A stretch of 43,107 bases of DNA from CAWUIH01 sp963922495 (lineage in GTDB: Bacteria; Pseudomonadota; Gammaproteobacteria; Coxiellales; Coxiellaceae): assembly GCA_963922495.1 (NCBI GenBank), contig CAWUIH010000008.1, positions 1 to 43,107 of the forward strand, read 5' to 3'. Positions 8,864-18,047 of this stretch are shown here, in pieces (positions within the stretch are counted from its first letter, which is position 1; the number at the start of each line of letters is the position of its first letter). Made by a program: the position numbers and the translations under genes. Below the pieces are notes generated by a model that was not told the origin of the DNA, did not search any database, and saw only the letters and a program-made list of their open reading frames with translations.

Positions 8864-9542
8864 TCCCGAAGAAATTAAAAAATTTGCTGCTATTGCCAAC
8901 GATTGGTGGGATCTTAACGGCCCTATGAAATCGTTACACGACATCAATCCATTTCGCTTAAGTTACATTGAAGACAACACCACGCTTATAAACAAATTAG
9001 CATTAGACGTGGGCTGTGGTGGTGGTATTTTGACAGAATCATTAGCACAAAAAAATGCTATCGTCACTGGTTTAGATATGACACAAGAGTTGATTGATGC
9101 TGCAATCTCACATGCCCAAAAGAGCCACTTAAATATCAATTATCGTTGCCAAGCTGTAGAAACGCTTGATCCCGCAGAGCAACAATTTGATATCATCACC
9201 TGTATGGAAATGCTCGAACATGTTCCCGACCCTTCAAGTGTGGTGAGTGCCTGCGCGAAATTAGTTACACCTAGCGGAAAAATTTTCTTTTCCACGATCA
9301 ATCGAAACCCTAAATCCTTCCTATTTGCGATTCTTGGTGCAGAGTATTTTCTAAGACTATTGCCTCGCGGCACGCATAGCTATAGAGAATTCATTCGCCC
9401 CTCAGAGTTAGTGGAGTGGGCAGAAGCCGCAGACCTTACACTAGAGAGCATTAAAGGACTACAATACAACCCGATAAAAAGTAAATTTCGCTTAAGTAAT
9501 GACGTATCCGTAAACTATCTGGCTTGTTTCAGTCATGCCTAG
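8850..9542 (+). CDS. ubiG: Ubiquinone biosynthesis O-methyltransferase UbiG
   Basis: 230 residues, the family's standard length. SAM-dependent methyltransferase performing both O-methylations of ubiquinone synthesis. N-terminal FAAIANDWWDLNGPMKSLHDINPFRL is diagnostic for UbiG, and the SAM motif LALDVGCGGGILTESLA covers about residues 50-66. Also visible are TCMEMLEHVPDP and FFSTINRNPKSF. Overlaps the HPt gene by 14 bp and the following phosphatase by 8 bp; ubiG-gph is a common gammaproteobacterial pair. Confidence 0.96.
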   Translation: MNNYNPEEIKKFAAIANDWWDLNGPMKSLHDINPFRLSYIEDNTTLINKLALDVGCGGGILTESLAQKNAIVTGLDMTQELIDAAISHAQKSHLNINYRCQAVETLDPAEQQFDIITCMEMLEHVPDPSSVVSACAKLVTPSGKIFFSTINRNPKSFLFAILGAEYFLRLLPRGTHSYREFIRPSELVEWAEAADLTLESIKGLQYNPIKSKFRLSNDVSVNYLACFSHA

Positions 9543-10215
9543 AATACCCCCAATAGAATCCGTACTATTTGATCTTGATGGCACGCTCTTAGATACTGCA
9601 GCAGATTTGACTTTTGCACTTAATCAACTAGTCGAAAAATATCATCGCCAGCCGATTGCCACCGAAAATTTCGCTGCAGAAATTGCCAATGGTACCAATA
9701 ACATTCTTGCTAAGGCTTTAGGAATAAATCAACACGATAACCCTAAAAAATTCAATTCGCTACGTAATGAGTTTTTACAAATTTATCGACAACACCTTGC
9801 ATTACATACACAATTTTTTTCCGGTATTCCGATTTTATTAAACTTTCTCGATCAACAAAACTTCCTATGGGGAATTGTTACCAATAAACCTCGATGGTTG
9901 ACTGAGCCATTGCTGCGTCTATTCAAACTCAATCAACGCGCAAAGTGCCTGGTATCTGGGGATGATTTACCCAAGTCAAAACCCCATCCCGACCCGTTGC
10001 TTCATGCTTGTCGTTTGACACAAATCAACCCCAATCGTTGCATATACGTTGGAGATACCGAAACGGACGTAAAAGCAGCCAATGCAGCGAATATCATCCC
10101 TGTCGTGGCGCTTTATGGCTATTTGGGGGAAACTAGTTCACCTGCGAGTTGGAACGCAACACTATATATAAAAAAGCCTATCGATCTGATTGAAATCTTA
10201 AAACAAGGCCACTGA
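9535..10215 (+). CDS. gph: Phosphoglycolate phosphatase (HAD superfamily)
   Basis: 226 residues. HAD motif I FDLDGTLLDT has the nucleophile Asp13 and the acid/base Asp15; motif II is in GIVTNKP, motif III is the Lys in KSKPHPDP, and motif IV is VGDTETDVKAA. An alpha-helical C1 cap sits between motifs I and II. Hydrolyses 2-phosphoglycolate, or a related sugar phosphate, in the cytoplasm. Position directly behind ubiG with an 8-bp overlap supports Gph rather than another HAD enzyme. Confidence 0.88.
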   Translation: MPRIPPIESVLFDLDGTLLDTAADLTFALNQLVEKYHRQPIATENFAAEIANGTNNILAKALGINQHDNPKKFNSLRNEFLQIYRQHLALHTQFFSGIPILLNFLDQQNFLWGIVTNKPRWLTEPLLRLFKLNQRAKCLVSGDDLPKSKPHPDPLLHACRLTQINPNRCIYVGDTETDVKAANAANIIPVVALYGYLGETSSPASWNATLYIKKPIDLIEILKQGH

Positions 10216-10259
10216 TTTTATTCAGCCCTTAGGTTTCTAAAACTCTTACAGATATTGTA

Positions 10260-10301
10260 TAATCCTAGAAAAAGCAATTATCAATTCACTTATGTTATAA
10301 T
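10260..10301 (+). promoter_or_regulatory. xylA upstream region: possible -10 box and MITE-end match
   Basis: The 127-bp gap before xylA has a TATAAT hexamer at 10296-10301, about 40 bp from the xylA ATG, with no convincing -35. Positions 10260-10276 (TAATCCTAGAAAAAGCA) match the outer end of the MITE family and may be a leftover terminal repeat, though 17 bp could be chance. Confidence 0.35.
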
Positions 10302-10342
10302 GAATAAATTTCTGAACAATCATTAACCCTTTGGAGAATCGC

Positions 10343-11659
10343 ATGTCAAAATTTTTTGAAAATATCGAAAGCATTAAATACGAAGGCCCGGACTCCAATA
10401 ACCCTCTCAGCTATCATTATTACGACCCAGATCAACTGATTCTTGGTAAAACTATGGCAGAACATTTACGTCTTGGCGTTTGCATGTGGCATACTTTTTG
10501 CTGGCACGGCGAAGATATGTTTGGTAATGGAACCTTCAACCGAAAATGGTTTGACGAAACCAATCCTATGAAAAAGGTACAAATGCGCGTCAATGCCGCA
10601 TTTGAGTTTTTTGAAAAACTCGGTGTGCCATATTTCACTTTCCACGACTTTGATATGGCACCACAAGGAAAAAATCTTAAAGAGTCTGGCGAAAATTTAA
10701 AGAAAATGATTCCTTTTGTACAGGAGCAAATCAACCGTACTGGAATATACCCGCTATTTGGCTCCACTAATTTATTTTCTCATCGTCGATTTATGTCTGG
10801 AGCAGCAACAAACCCTAATCCAGAAATGTTTGCTTTTGCGGTAGCGCAAACAAAAGATGCCTTTGATTTTTCCCATCAACTAGGTGCAAAAAACTTTACG
10901 CTTTGGGGTGGCCGTGAGGGATATTCAACATTATTAAATACGGATTTGAAACAAGAAAGTGATCAAATGGGTCGTTTCCTGTCTATGCTTGCTGATTACA
11001 AACATAAAATCGGTTTCAAAGGTGGTCTGCTACTGGAACCCAAACCTGCAGAGCCTTCAAAACATCAATATGACCACGATAGCGCTACAGTTTATGCTTT
11101 CCTACAAAAATACGGTCTCGAAAAAGAGTTTAAAGTTAATATTGAAGCCAATCACGCCACTTTAGCAGGCCATAGTTTCCTCCATGAGGTCAGTTACGCC
11201 ATTGCAAACGATATCTTTGGTAGCATCGATGCAAATCGTGGTGATCCACAACTGGGCTGGGATACTGATCAATTCCCCATAGATAATTACGAACTCACCC
11301 TAATTACCTACACTATTCTCAAAAATGGTGGTTTTACAACCGGTGGCTATAACTTTGACTCTAAACTACGCCGTGAAAGTATCGATCTTGAAGATCTATT
11401 TCACGGACATATTGCTGGAATTGACGCACTAGCACGATCTCTCATTAACGCAGCGACCATATTAGAGAATGACTTTCTACACAAAAATAAAGTGAAGCGT
11501 TATGAAGGTTGGCAGTCCGGTCGCAGTGCTGATATCTTGGCAGGCCGCGGCGATTTTGAGGAAATTGCAAAATATGCTGTCGAAAATAATCTTAATCCTG
11601 AGCCTGTATCAGCGCGTCAAGAGATATTAGAACGTTTGGTTACTGAAGCCGCTAAATAA
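10343..11659 (+). CDS. xylA: Xylose isomerase
   Basis: 438 residues from ATG 10343, which has TTTGGAG just upstream; the TTG at 10331 lies in that ribosome site and is not the start. Catalytic and metal residues align with the E. coli enzyme at the same numbers: His101/Asp104 (FTFHDFDMAP), Glu232/Lys234 (LLLEPKPAEP), Glu268/His271 (NIEANHATLAGH), Asp296 and Asp307/Asp309 (GWDTDQFP). Interconverts D-xylose and D-xylulose; family members also isomerise D-glucose to D-fructose. There is no xylulokinase, xylose transporter or XylR nearby, so it is an orphan next to phosphofructokinase. An intrinsic terminator follows. Confidence 0.96.
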   Translation: MSKFFENIESIKYEGPDSNNPLSYHYYDPDQLILGKTMAEHLRLGVCMWHTFCWHGEDMFGNGTFNRKWFDETNPMKKVQMRVNAAFEFFEKLGVPYFTFHDFDMAPQGKNLKESGENLKKMIPFVQEQINRTGIYPLFGSTNLFSHRRFMSGAATNPNPEMFAFAVAQTKDAFDFSHQLGAKNFTLWGGREGYSTLLNTDLKQESDQMGRFLSMLADYKHKIGFKGGLLLEPKPAEPSKHQYDHDSATVYAFLQKYGLEKEFKVNIEANHATLAGHSFLHEVSYAIANDIFGSIDANRGDPQLGWDTDQFPIDNYELTLITYTILKNGGFTTGGYNFDSKLRRESIDLEDLFHGHIAGIDALARSLINAATILENDFLHKNKVKRYEGWQSGRSADILAGRGDFEEIAKYAVENNLNPEPVSARQEILERLVTEAAK

Positions 11660-11672
11660 ATTTTGATCGCTT

Positions 11673-11735
11673 AGGTGTTGAATGTAGTTGAAAGATGACT
11701 CAGAATTATTTTCAATAATTCAGCACCTCTTTTTT
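11673..11735 (+). terminator. Intrinsic terminator after xylA
   Basis: AGGTGTTG (11673-11680) pairs with CAGCACCT (11721-11728, one G-U pair) and is followed by a T6 run (11730-11735). The loop contains a perfect inner hairpin, GAATTATT-TTC-AATAATTC (11703-11721), whose last base overlaps the outer stem. Confidence 0.7.
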
Positions 11736-11780
11736 GAACCAACGAAGGTATTACGAAACATTTCTTGATTAACAACGCGA

Positions 11781-11786
11781 TATAAT
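11781..11786 (+). promoter_or_regulatory. Possible -10 box for pfkA
   Basis: TATAAT 38-43 bp upstream of the pfkA ATG, just beyond the xylA terminator. No good -35 at 16-18 bp, so the promoter is weak or activator-dependent if real. Confidence 0.4.
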
Positions 11787-11823
11787 CTCAAAAATTCATC
11801 CCAAGATAAATTATATTCAGTGA

Positions 11824-12804
11824 ATGCCCATGAAACGATTACTCATCTTAAGCTCTGGCGGTGACGCTCCCGGCATGAATGCAGCTATCCGCGCTGTGGT
11901 GCGAACAGCAAGCTATTATGGCATCGAGGTCTATGGAGCACATAACGGCTACGCTGGTCTTGTTAATCACAACGTCACCTTATTAAGTACTGCCAATGTG
12001 GCAAATTGTATCCAGCGCGGTGGTACCATTCTTAAAACAGGGCGCCTTGCAAGCTTCCATCAAAAAATAACACGACATAAAGCAATGCACTACTTAAATG
12101 AGCTTGGAATTGATGCCTTGGTGGTGTTGGGCGGCAATGGTAGCTTTGCAGGTGCCGCCAAACTGTGTGAGGAAGGTGGTCCTCCTATAGTCGGTATCCC
12201 CTGTACTATTGACAATGATATTCAAGGTACCGAATATACCATAGGTTTTGATACTGCTTGTAATACGGCATTAAATGCAATTGATAAAGTAAGGGATACA
12301 GCACTTAGTTTTGAGCGTAATTTTTTAATTGAAGTCATGGGGCGCTCATCAGGTTTTATTGCCATAAATGTCGGCATTGCCGGCGGGGCAGAATTAATTA
12401 TTACTCCTGAATTTCCAATATCTGCGAAGGAAATATCAGAAAAACTCCACGCTAAAAAGCGTAAAAAGGAAGCCTCAATCATTGTGGTAGCTGAGTCCAA
12501 CAAACCTGGACATAGTTTTGACTTAGCGAAAGAATTAAAAAAACACGCTAATATTGAATACCGAGTATGTGTTTTAGGTCACACACAACGCGGTGGCATG
12601 CCAACGGCAAAAGACCGCATTATGGGTTCTATCATGGGCGCAGAGGCGGTGGAATATTTACGAAAAAAATCACGCAATAGAATGATTGCTTATAATAAAG
12701 AAAAAATTGAAGTCGTCTCCTTACCTGACCCAGAGCATGGCACACGCTATTTTGACGATAAGAAGTTATTGCGCGCCAATGAAATAATTTGTGATATCTA
12801 TTGA
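11824..12804 (+). CDS. pfkA: 6-phosphofructokinase
   Basis: 326 residues, short bacterial PFK type. Phosphorylates fructose 6-phosphate at C1, the committed step of glycolysis. N-terminal ILSSGGDAPGMNA, catalytic TIDND (Asp130/Asp132), VMGRSSGF and HTQRGG are intact. Two changes stand out in the nucleotide site. The usual GGDGS is GGNGS (Asn105 in place of Asp), and the residue before TIDND is Cys127 where ATP-PFKs have Gly and PPi-PFKs have Lys. The Gly after Asn105 argues for ATP rather than PPi as donor, but this is inference. A second ATG lies two codons on; neither has a clear ribosome site. Its 3' end overlaps the convergent truB by 7 bp. Confidence 0.9.
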   Translation: MPMKRLLILSSGGDAPGMNAAIRAVVRTASYYGIEVYGAHNGYAGLVNHNVTLLSTANVANCIQRGGTILKTGRLASFHQKITRHKAMHYLNELGIDALVVLGGNGSFAGAAKLCEEGGPPIVGIPCTIDNDIQGTEYTIGFDTACNTALNAIDKVRDTALSFERNFLIEVMGRSSGFIAINVGIAGGAELIITPEFPISAKEISEKLHAKKRKKEASIIVVAESNKPGHSFDLAKELKKHANIEYRVCVLGHTQRGGMPTAKDRIMGSIMGAEAVEYLRKKSRNRMIAYNKEKIEVVSLPDPEHGTRYFDDKKLLRANEIICDIY

Positions 12805-13745
12805 TCAACTTGTTTAATAATGCTCACTAGCCTTTTAAGAGCGAGACGACCATCTGACTGCACTTTTCCCAAGCCGACAAAAGTATCTTCTTTATCCATG
12901 ACACAAACAAGCCCCTGGCGCGGTGGTTGCGGCACTGTGACAATATTACCTTGCTTTAAATACAAGGCAGTGATTTTTTCAAGCTGGACAACTGGAAAAT
13001 TTGGAAACATTCCTTGGATAGGCAACAAAAAATCATCTAAACCAGACCAATAACCAGTATGTGATGCTTGCTCAAGCTGTTGCATTGAGATCATTTGCGA
13101 AGCTTGATAATGACTAACTTGGGTGCGACGCAATGCTATCACATGCGCACCACAATCCAATGCTGCTCCTAAATCTTCAACCAATGTTCTGATGTAAGTG
13201 CCTTTACTACAGGAAACAAATAGTTCAACCTCATCGTTTTTGAAAGCTAGCACACGCGATTCATAAATACTGATCTGACGTGACTTGCGCTCTACCTCAA
13301 TACCTTGACGAGCCAACTTATAAAGAGGCTGACCTCCGTGCTTAATAGCAGAATACATCGAGGGGATTTGAGTGATTTTTCCTTTAAACAACCTCAATTT
13401 TTCTTCAATTTTTTCAAGCGAAATATTCTCGACAGGTTTTGTAGCCAGCACCTCACCTTCACTATCACCAGTAGTAGTTCGGAGACCCAGCTTGACTCTA
13501 GTGATATAGCTTTTATCAGAATCAAGTAAGTACTGTGAAAATTTAGTAGCTTCACCAAAACAGATCGGCAACATACCTGTAGCTAGCGGGTCCAGGCTGC
13601 CAGTGTGACCCGCTTTCTTAGCACGAAAAAGGTGTTTTGCCCTTTGCAAAGCACAATTAGAACTTAAGCCGCTTGGCTTATCAAGCAACAAAACGCCATT
13701 AACGTTTCTCTTAGTCGCTAAATTTTTGGTCTTGCAATAAGGCAT
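12798..13745 (-). CDS. truB: tRNA pseudouridine-55 synthase TruB
   Basis: 315 residues. Makes pseudouridine 55 in the T-loop of tRNAs. GVLLLDKPSGLSSN opens the fold and GHTGSLDPLATGMLP holds the catalytic Asp52. A C-terminal PUA-like region follows (about 245-310). Last gene in the window of the rimP-nusA-infB-rbfA-truB operon; its start overlaps rbfA by 35 bp. The 3' end overlaps pfkA, and no intrinsic terminator separates the convergent genes. Confidence 0.95.
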   Translation of the reverse strand: MPYCKTKNLATKRNVNGVLLLDKPSGLSSNCALQRAKHLFRAKKAGHTGSLDPLATGMLPICFGEATKFSQYLLDSDKSYITRVKLGLRTTTGDSEGEVLATKPVENISLEKIEEKLRLFKGKITQIPSMYSAIKHGGQPLYKLARQGIEVERKSRQISIYESRVLAFKNDEVELFVSCSKGTYIRTLVEDLGAALDCGAHVIALRRTQVSHYQASQMISMQQLEQASHTGYWSGLDDFLLPIQGMFPNFPVVQLEKITALYLKQGNIVTVPQPPRQGLVCVMDKEDTFVGLGKVQSDGRLALKRLVSIIKQVDQ

Positions 13746-14139
13746 TATTGATTAAAGTAGAAAGTTTATCACCTCGCTCAATGGATTCATCGTAAACAAA
13801 GCGTAGGTGGGGCACAAATCGTAACGTCGTTTCTGTTGATAGCAAGTGGCGAAAATAACCGCGCGCCTTGTCCAAGGTTTGCTGAATTTGCTGACGTTCT
13901 TTGGAGTTAATCAAAGTATAAAAAATACGGGCATGTTTTAAATCAGCAGTAACTTCCACTGCTGTGAGGGTTAAACCCCTTAGTCGCGGATCTCGAACTT
14001 CTTTATACAAGCAAGTAGCCAACTGTTGATGAACAAGATCTGCAACACGCTGTGGTCTAAAAGACTGTAAATGCAAATTCGCATCAATTTTATATTTTTC
14101 GTTCAACTTCCACTCGTTCGAATACTTCGATTTGATCAC
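13711..14139 (-). CDS. rbfA: Ribosome-binding factor A
   Basis: 142 residues as written; KH-fold protein that matures the 30S subunit by binding near 16S helix 1. FRPQRVADLVHQQLA and the KEVRDPRLRGLTLTAVEVTADLKHARIFYT block are diagnostic, and LRFVPHLRFVYDESIERG closes the fold. The frame overlaps infB by 50 bp. Typical RbfA proteins begin shortly before FxRxxRVA, so the real start may be the TTG at about residue 22; no clear ribosome site decides this. Confidence 0.9.
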   Translation of the reverse strand: MIKSKYSNEWKLNEKYKIDANLHLQSFRPQRVADLVHQQLATCLYKEVRDPRLRGLTLTAVEVTADLKHARIFYTLINSKERQQIQQTLDKARGYFRHLLSTETTLRFVPHLRFVYDESIERGDKLSTLINNALLQDQKFSD

Positions 14140-16516
14140 CGACCTTCACATCGTTGTAATTTTTAACACCGATACCACACTCTGTACCATTACGAACTTC
14201 ACTAGCATCTTCTTTGAAGCGGCGTAGTGATTCTAACTCACCCTCGTAAATCACAACGTTATCACGCAACACGCGAATAGGTAAATGACGACGCACGATT
14301 CCCTCGATAACCATACAACCTGCAATAGCCCCCAATTTTGATGAGCGAAACACTTCTCGCACTTGAGCTAAACCAACAATTTTTTCCTGGAATTCAGGCG
14401 CTAGCATACCGCTCATTGCCTTTTTGACTTCGTCAATAAGGTCATAAATAATGCTGTAATAATGAAGATCTACTCCTTCTCTCTCAACAAGTTTACGAGT
14501 AGAGGCATCGGCACGGACATTAAATCCAATAACAATTGCATCGGAAGCAATCGCCAAATTAACATCAGATTCAGTAATTGCACCGACTCCTCCAGCAATA
14601 ATATTGACTGTCACTTCATCGTTAGAAAGCTTGATTAATGATTCGTTGATAGCCTCCAACGAACCCTGCACATCAGCTTTTAATACGATATTTAAACTAT
14701 TTTGACCTTGCGACATCCGGTCAAATACACGATCCAGTTGCGCTATTTGTTTTTTTGCTAGCCGTACTTCGCGGTACTTACCTTGACGGAACTGCGCGAT
14801 TTCTCGAGCCTTACGCTCTTCACGAACCACAAATGCCTCATCCCCAGCTGCTGGCGTTCCTGATAGCCCTAAGACTTCAACAGGCATGGATGGACCAGCT
14901 GACTTACAAGGCTTACCGTTGTCTCCGATCATTGCTCGAACGCGACCGTATTCACGCCCGACCAATAGGATATCTCCGAGATGCAGTTGCCCACGCGTCA
15001 CTAAGATTGAAGCTACAGGACCACGACCTTTATCCAAGCGAGATTCGATAACAACTCCCTGTGCAAGCCCCAAATCAACTGCTGTTAGTTCCAAAACTTC
15101 TGCTTGAAGCAGGATACTTTCGAGTAAATCATCAACACCATCACCTGTCTTGGCTGAAATATATTGAAATATTACGTCACCACCCCAATCTTCGGGCAAC
15201 ACTTCATGTTTTGATAACTCGGTCTTAATACGGTCTGGATCAGCCTCTGGTTTGTCCATTTTATTAACAGCTACAACAATAGGCACCTTCGCTGCACGAG
15301 CGTGTTGAATGGCCTCAACAGTTTGCGGCATAACACCGTCATCGGCAGCAACAACCAGCACCACAATATCAGTACACTTAGCACCACGAGCGCGCATTGC
15401 TGTAAAAGCTTCATGCCCAGGTGTATCTAAAAAGGTTATCATTCCTTTGGCAGTCTCAACATGATAAGCACCAATATGCTGTGTGATTCCACCTGTTTCA
15501 CTATTTGTCACTTTTGTACGGCGTATGTAATCTAGTAAAGATGTTTTACCGTGATCAACATGCCCCATAATGGTTACAACTGGAGCGCGCGGTACTTCTT
15601 CCTGATTCTGTTCATCAATCACGTCAGCAATCAAACTTTCTTCAACAGCGTCTTCTTTGAGCAGTTTGGGTTTGTGTCCCATATCTTCAACCACAATAGC
15701 GGCTGTATCTTGATCAATACGCTGATTAATGGTCACCATAGCGCCCATTTTCATCATCGCTTTAATCACTTCTGCAGATTTAATCGACATCTTTGCAGCT
15801 AAATCAGCGACGGTGATCGACTCCGGTATCGCGACTTCGCGCACGACTGGGGCGGTAGGTTTTGCAAATCCTTGCTCAAGTCGAGACGAGGCAGCATCAT
15901 CAGACATTGACTTTGACTTGTTACGACGCCGATCATCACTACCATGCTTCATGTGTAGTTCTTTACGCTCCCAGCGATCATCTTCTGAACGACGCGAACG
16001 ACTACGCGAATCTTTACGAAGACCTTTTTTAGGTGCTGGCTTATCTTCCGTTTTTGTTTGCCTTGATGCTACTGTGGATTTCGACGGTTTTTCGATCGCA
16101 GTAGGCGCTGATTCAGTATTATCCGATTTGTTTGGTGTTGATGTTTTGACGGTTGCTTCAGAAATCACGGGAGTTGGTTCCGACGCGGTTTCTGCTACGG
16201 GCGTTTCTTTGTCGAGAACTGTTTTTGCAGTCCTTAACAAGGTTCGTTTGGAGCGTACCTCAACTTTAACACTCTTCTTGCCAGATTTTACTATACTGCG
16301 TTTAGTACTTTTCAGAGTAATTTTGGTACGCTTTTTACCGAGGTCCGACTCACCATGTGCTTTCTTCAAATGCAATAACAACTTCCGTTTCTCTTCATCA
16401 TTGATTGTCTGCTCAGCATCAGTAACCGCAACACCTGCCTCTTTCAACTGTTCGATCAGTCTATCAGGTGTAGTGCGAACCAATTGTGCTAATTGTTTGA
16501 TACTGACATCGGCCAT
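14090..16516 (-). CDS. infB: Translation initiation factor IF-2
   Basis: 808 residues. GTPase that places fMet-tRNA on the 30S subunit. The N-terminal IF2N module (ISIKQLAQLVRTTPDRL type) begins at residue 5, a charged linker rich in Lys, Arg and Ser spans about 60-220, and a second IF2N-like segment lies at about 230-280. The G domain has G1 GHVDHGKT (318-325), G3 DTPGHEAF and G4 NKMDKP, and the fMet-tRNA binding C-terminal domains follow. Slightly shorter than E. coli IF2-alpha because of the linker. Lies 24 bp after nusA in the conserved operon. Confidence 0.97.
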   Translation of the reverse strand: MADVSIKQLAQLVRTTPDRLIEQLKEAGVAVTDAEQTINDEEKRKLLLHLKKAHGESDLGKKRTKITLKSTKRSIVKSGKKSVKVEVRSKRTLLRTAKTVLDKETPVAETASEPTPVISEATVKTSTPNKSDNTESAPTAIEKPSKSTVASRQTKTEDKPAPKKGLRKDSRSRSRRSEDDRWERKELHMKHGSDDRRRNKSKSMSDDAASSRLEQGFAKPTAPVVREVAIPESITVADLAAKMSIKSAEVIKAMMKMGAMVTINQRIDQDTAAIVVEDMGHKPKLLKEDAVEESLIADVIDEQNQEEVPRAPVVTIMGHVDHGKTSLLDYIRRTKVTNSETGGITQHIGAYHVETAKGMITFLDTPGHEAFTAMRARGAKCTDIVVLVVAADDGVMPQTVEAIQHARAAKVPIVVAVNKMDKPEADPDRIKTELSKHEVLPEDWGGDVIFQYISAKTGDGVDDLLESILLQAEVLELTAVDLGLAQGVVIESRLDKGRGPVASILVTRGQLHLGDILLVGREYGRVRAMIGDNGKPCKSAGPSMPVEVLGLSGTPAAGDEAFVVREERKAREIAQFRQGKYREVRLAKKQIAQLDRVFDRMSQGQNSLNIVLKADVQGSLEAINESLIKLSNDEVTVNIIAGGVGAITESDVNLAIASDAIVIGFNVRADASTRKLVEREGVDLHYYSIIYDLIDEVKKAMSGMLAPEFQEKIVGLAQVREVFRSSKLGAIAGCMVIEGIVRRHLPIRVLRDNVVIYEGELESLRRFKEDASEVRNGTECGIGVKNYNDVKVGDQIEVFERVEVERKI

Positions 16517-16540
16517 TAAATGAAAACCTCTTTGCGTTAT

Positions 16541-18037
16541 TTATTTTTCAGCAAACCAATGTGCGCGTGCTGCCATGATTAACTTTGCAGCCGCTTCATC
16601 ATCAATTTCAATAAGCTCCTTTAACTCATCCACTGATTGTTCCGCCAAGTCATCTCGGGTGAGCAACCCTTGAGCTGCAAGTTGACGCGCCATCTTCTCG
16701 GAAACACCTTCTACTTCCAATAAGTCATTAGCAGGTTCGGCATTACCTAACTTTTCCTCGGTTGCAATTTCTTGTGTCAGTAGTATATCACTGGCACGGC
16801 GTTGTAACTCCTCTGCTATTTCAGCATCGAAACCCTCAACTGCTTGTAACTCTTCTTTAGGGACATACGCAATTTCTTCCAAACTAGTGAAACCTTCCTG
16901 AACAAGCGCCTCAGCAACGTCTTCATCGACTTCAAGTTTATTGATAAAAGCGGATTTAATGTTACCTGCTTCTTTTTCGTGTTTAGCAGCAAGATCTGCT
17001 TCACTCATAACGTTTAATGTCCATCCAGTCAACTCACTAGCAAGACGTACATTTTGCCCGCTTCGACCAATCGCTTGCGATAGCTGATCCTCATGCACTG
17101 CAATATCCATGGTGTGCGAGTCTTCATCAACGACGATAGAGGCAACTTCTGCCGGCGCCATCGCATTAATGACCAATTGCGCTGGGTTATCGTCCCATAA
17201 AACGATGTCAACACGCTCGCCACCAAGCTCATTAGAAACTGCTTGTACGCGAGATCCCCGCATTCCAACGCAGGCACCAATAGGATCGATTCGACCGTCG
17301 TTAGTTTTTACTGCAATTTTGGCACGAGAACCTGGATCACGGGCAGCTCCCATAATCTCAATTACTTCTTCACCAATTTCAGGCACTTCAATTTTGAATA
17401 GTTCAATCAAAAATTCAGGGCGCGTACGGCTTACAAGCAATTGTGGACCGCGTCGTTCTTCACGTACCGCGAATAAAAGCGCACGCAAGCGGTCATTAGT
17501 TCGGAACGCCTCTCTTGCTATCATTTCATCACGCGGAAGTAATGCTTCAGCATTCTCACCCATGTCAATGATAATACTGTCACGACTCACGCGTTTCACA
17601 ACACCAATCACCAACTCACCAATACGGCTTTCATATTGTTTTATGATTTTCGCACGCTCGGCTTCGCGAACCTTTTGAATAATTACCTGACGAGCTTGAT
17701 GCGCGCCTATGCGCCTGAATGTAGGCGACTCAATCGCTTCTTCAATTACGTCGCCAACTTGCAATTCCGCATCGGTTTCCCGAGCTTTAGATAGCGTTAA
17801 CTGACAACTGGGTAATTCTAATGGTTCATTGGTATCATCTACAACTGTCCAACGACGAAACGTTTCATAGCTTCCAGTCTTGCGATCAATCGCAACACGC
17901 ACATCTACCTCCTCTTCTGCATAGCGCTTAGCAGCAACGGTAGCCAGTGCCACTTCAATTGCTTCAAAAATGACTTCTTTAACGACGCCTCGCTCGTGGG
18001 ACATAGAATCAACAATTAGTAAAATTTCTTTATTCAT
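16541..18037 (-). CDS. nusA: Transcription termination/antitermination factor NusA
   Basis: 498 residues. N-terminal RNA-polymerase-binding domain (about 1-125), S1 domain (about 135-200, with GVVKRVSRDSIIIDMGENAEALL), and two KH domains (about 205-345, with IGACVGMRGSRVQAV and AIGRSGQNVRLA). Two acidic helix-hairpin repeats occupy about 365-495, as in gammaproteobacterial NusA that contacts the RNA polymerase alpha C-terminal domain. Binds RNA polymerase and modulates pausing, termination and antitermination. Operon position between rimP and infB is invariant. Confidence 0.97.
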   Translation of the reverse strand: MNKEILLIVDSMSHERGVVKEVIFEAIEVALATVAAKRYAEEEVDVRVAIDRKTGSYETFRRWTVVDDTNEPLELPSCQLTLSKARETDAELQVGDVIEEAIESPTFRRIGAHQARQVIIQKVREAERAKIIKQYESRIGELVIGVVKRVSRDSIIIDMGENAEALLPRDEMIAREAFRTNDRLRALLFAVREERRGPQLLVSRTRPEFLIELFKIEVPEIGEEVIEIMGAARDPGSRAKIAVKTNDGRIDPIGACVGMRGSRVQAVSNELGGERVDIVLWDDNPAQLVINAMAPAEVASIVVDEDSHTMDIAVHEDQLSQAIGRSGQNVRLASELTGWTLNVMSEADLAAKHEKEAGNIKSAFINKLEVDEDVAEALVQEGFTSLEEIAYVPKEELQAVEGFDAEIAEELQRRASDILLTQEIATEEKLGNAEPANDLLEVEGVSEKMARQLAAQGLLTRDDLAEQSVDELKELIEIDDEAAAKLIMAARAHWFAEK

Positions 18038-18047
18038 ATCACTAACC

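Noticed and set aside
10331..10342. TTG at 10331 as xylA start
   Set aside because: It lies in the TTTGGAG ribosome site of the ATG at 10343, which gives residue numbering matching E. coli XylA.
15729..16523. 264-residue ORF antisense to infB
   Set aside because: It mirrors the charged linker and N-terminal domain of IF-2, has Ser/Leu/Phe-rich composition typical of antisense frames, and no ribosome site.
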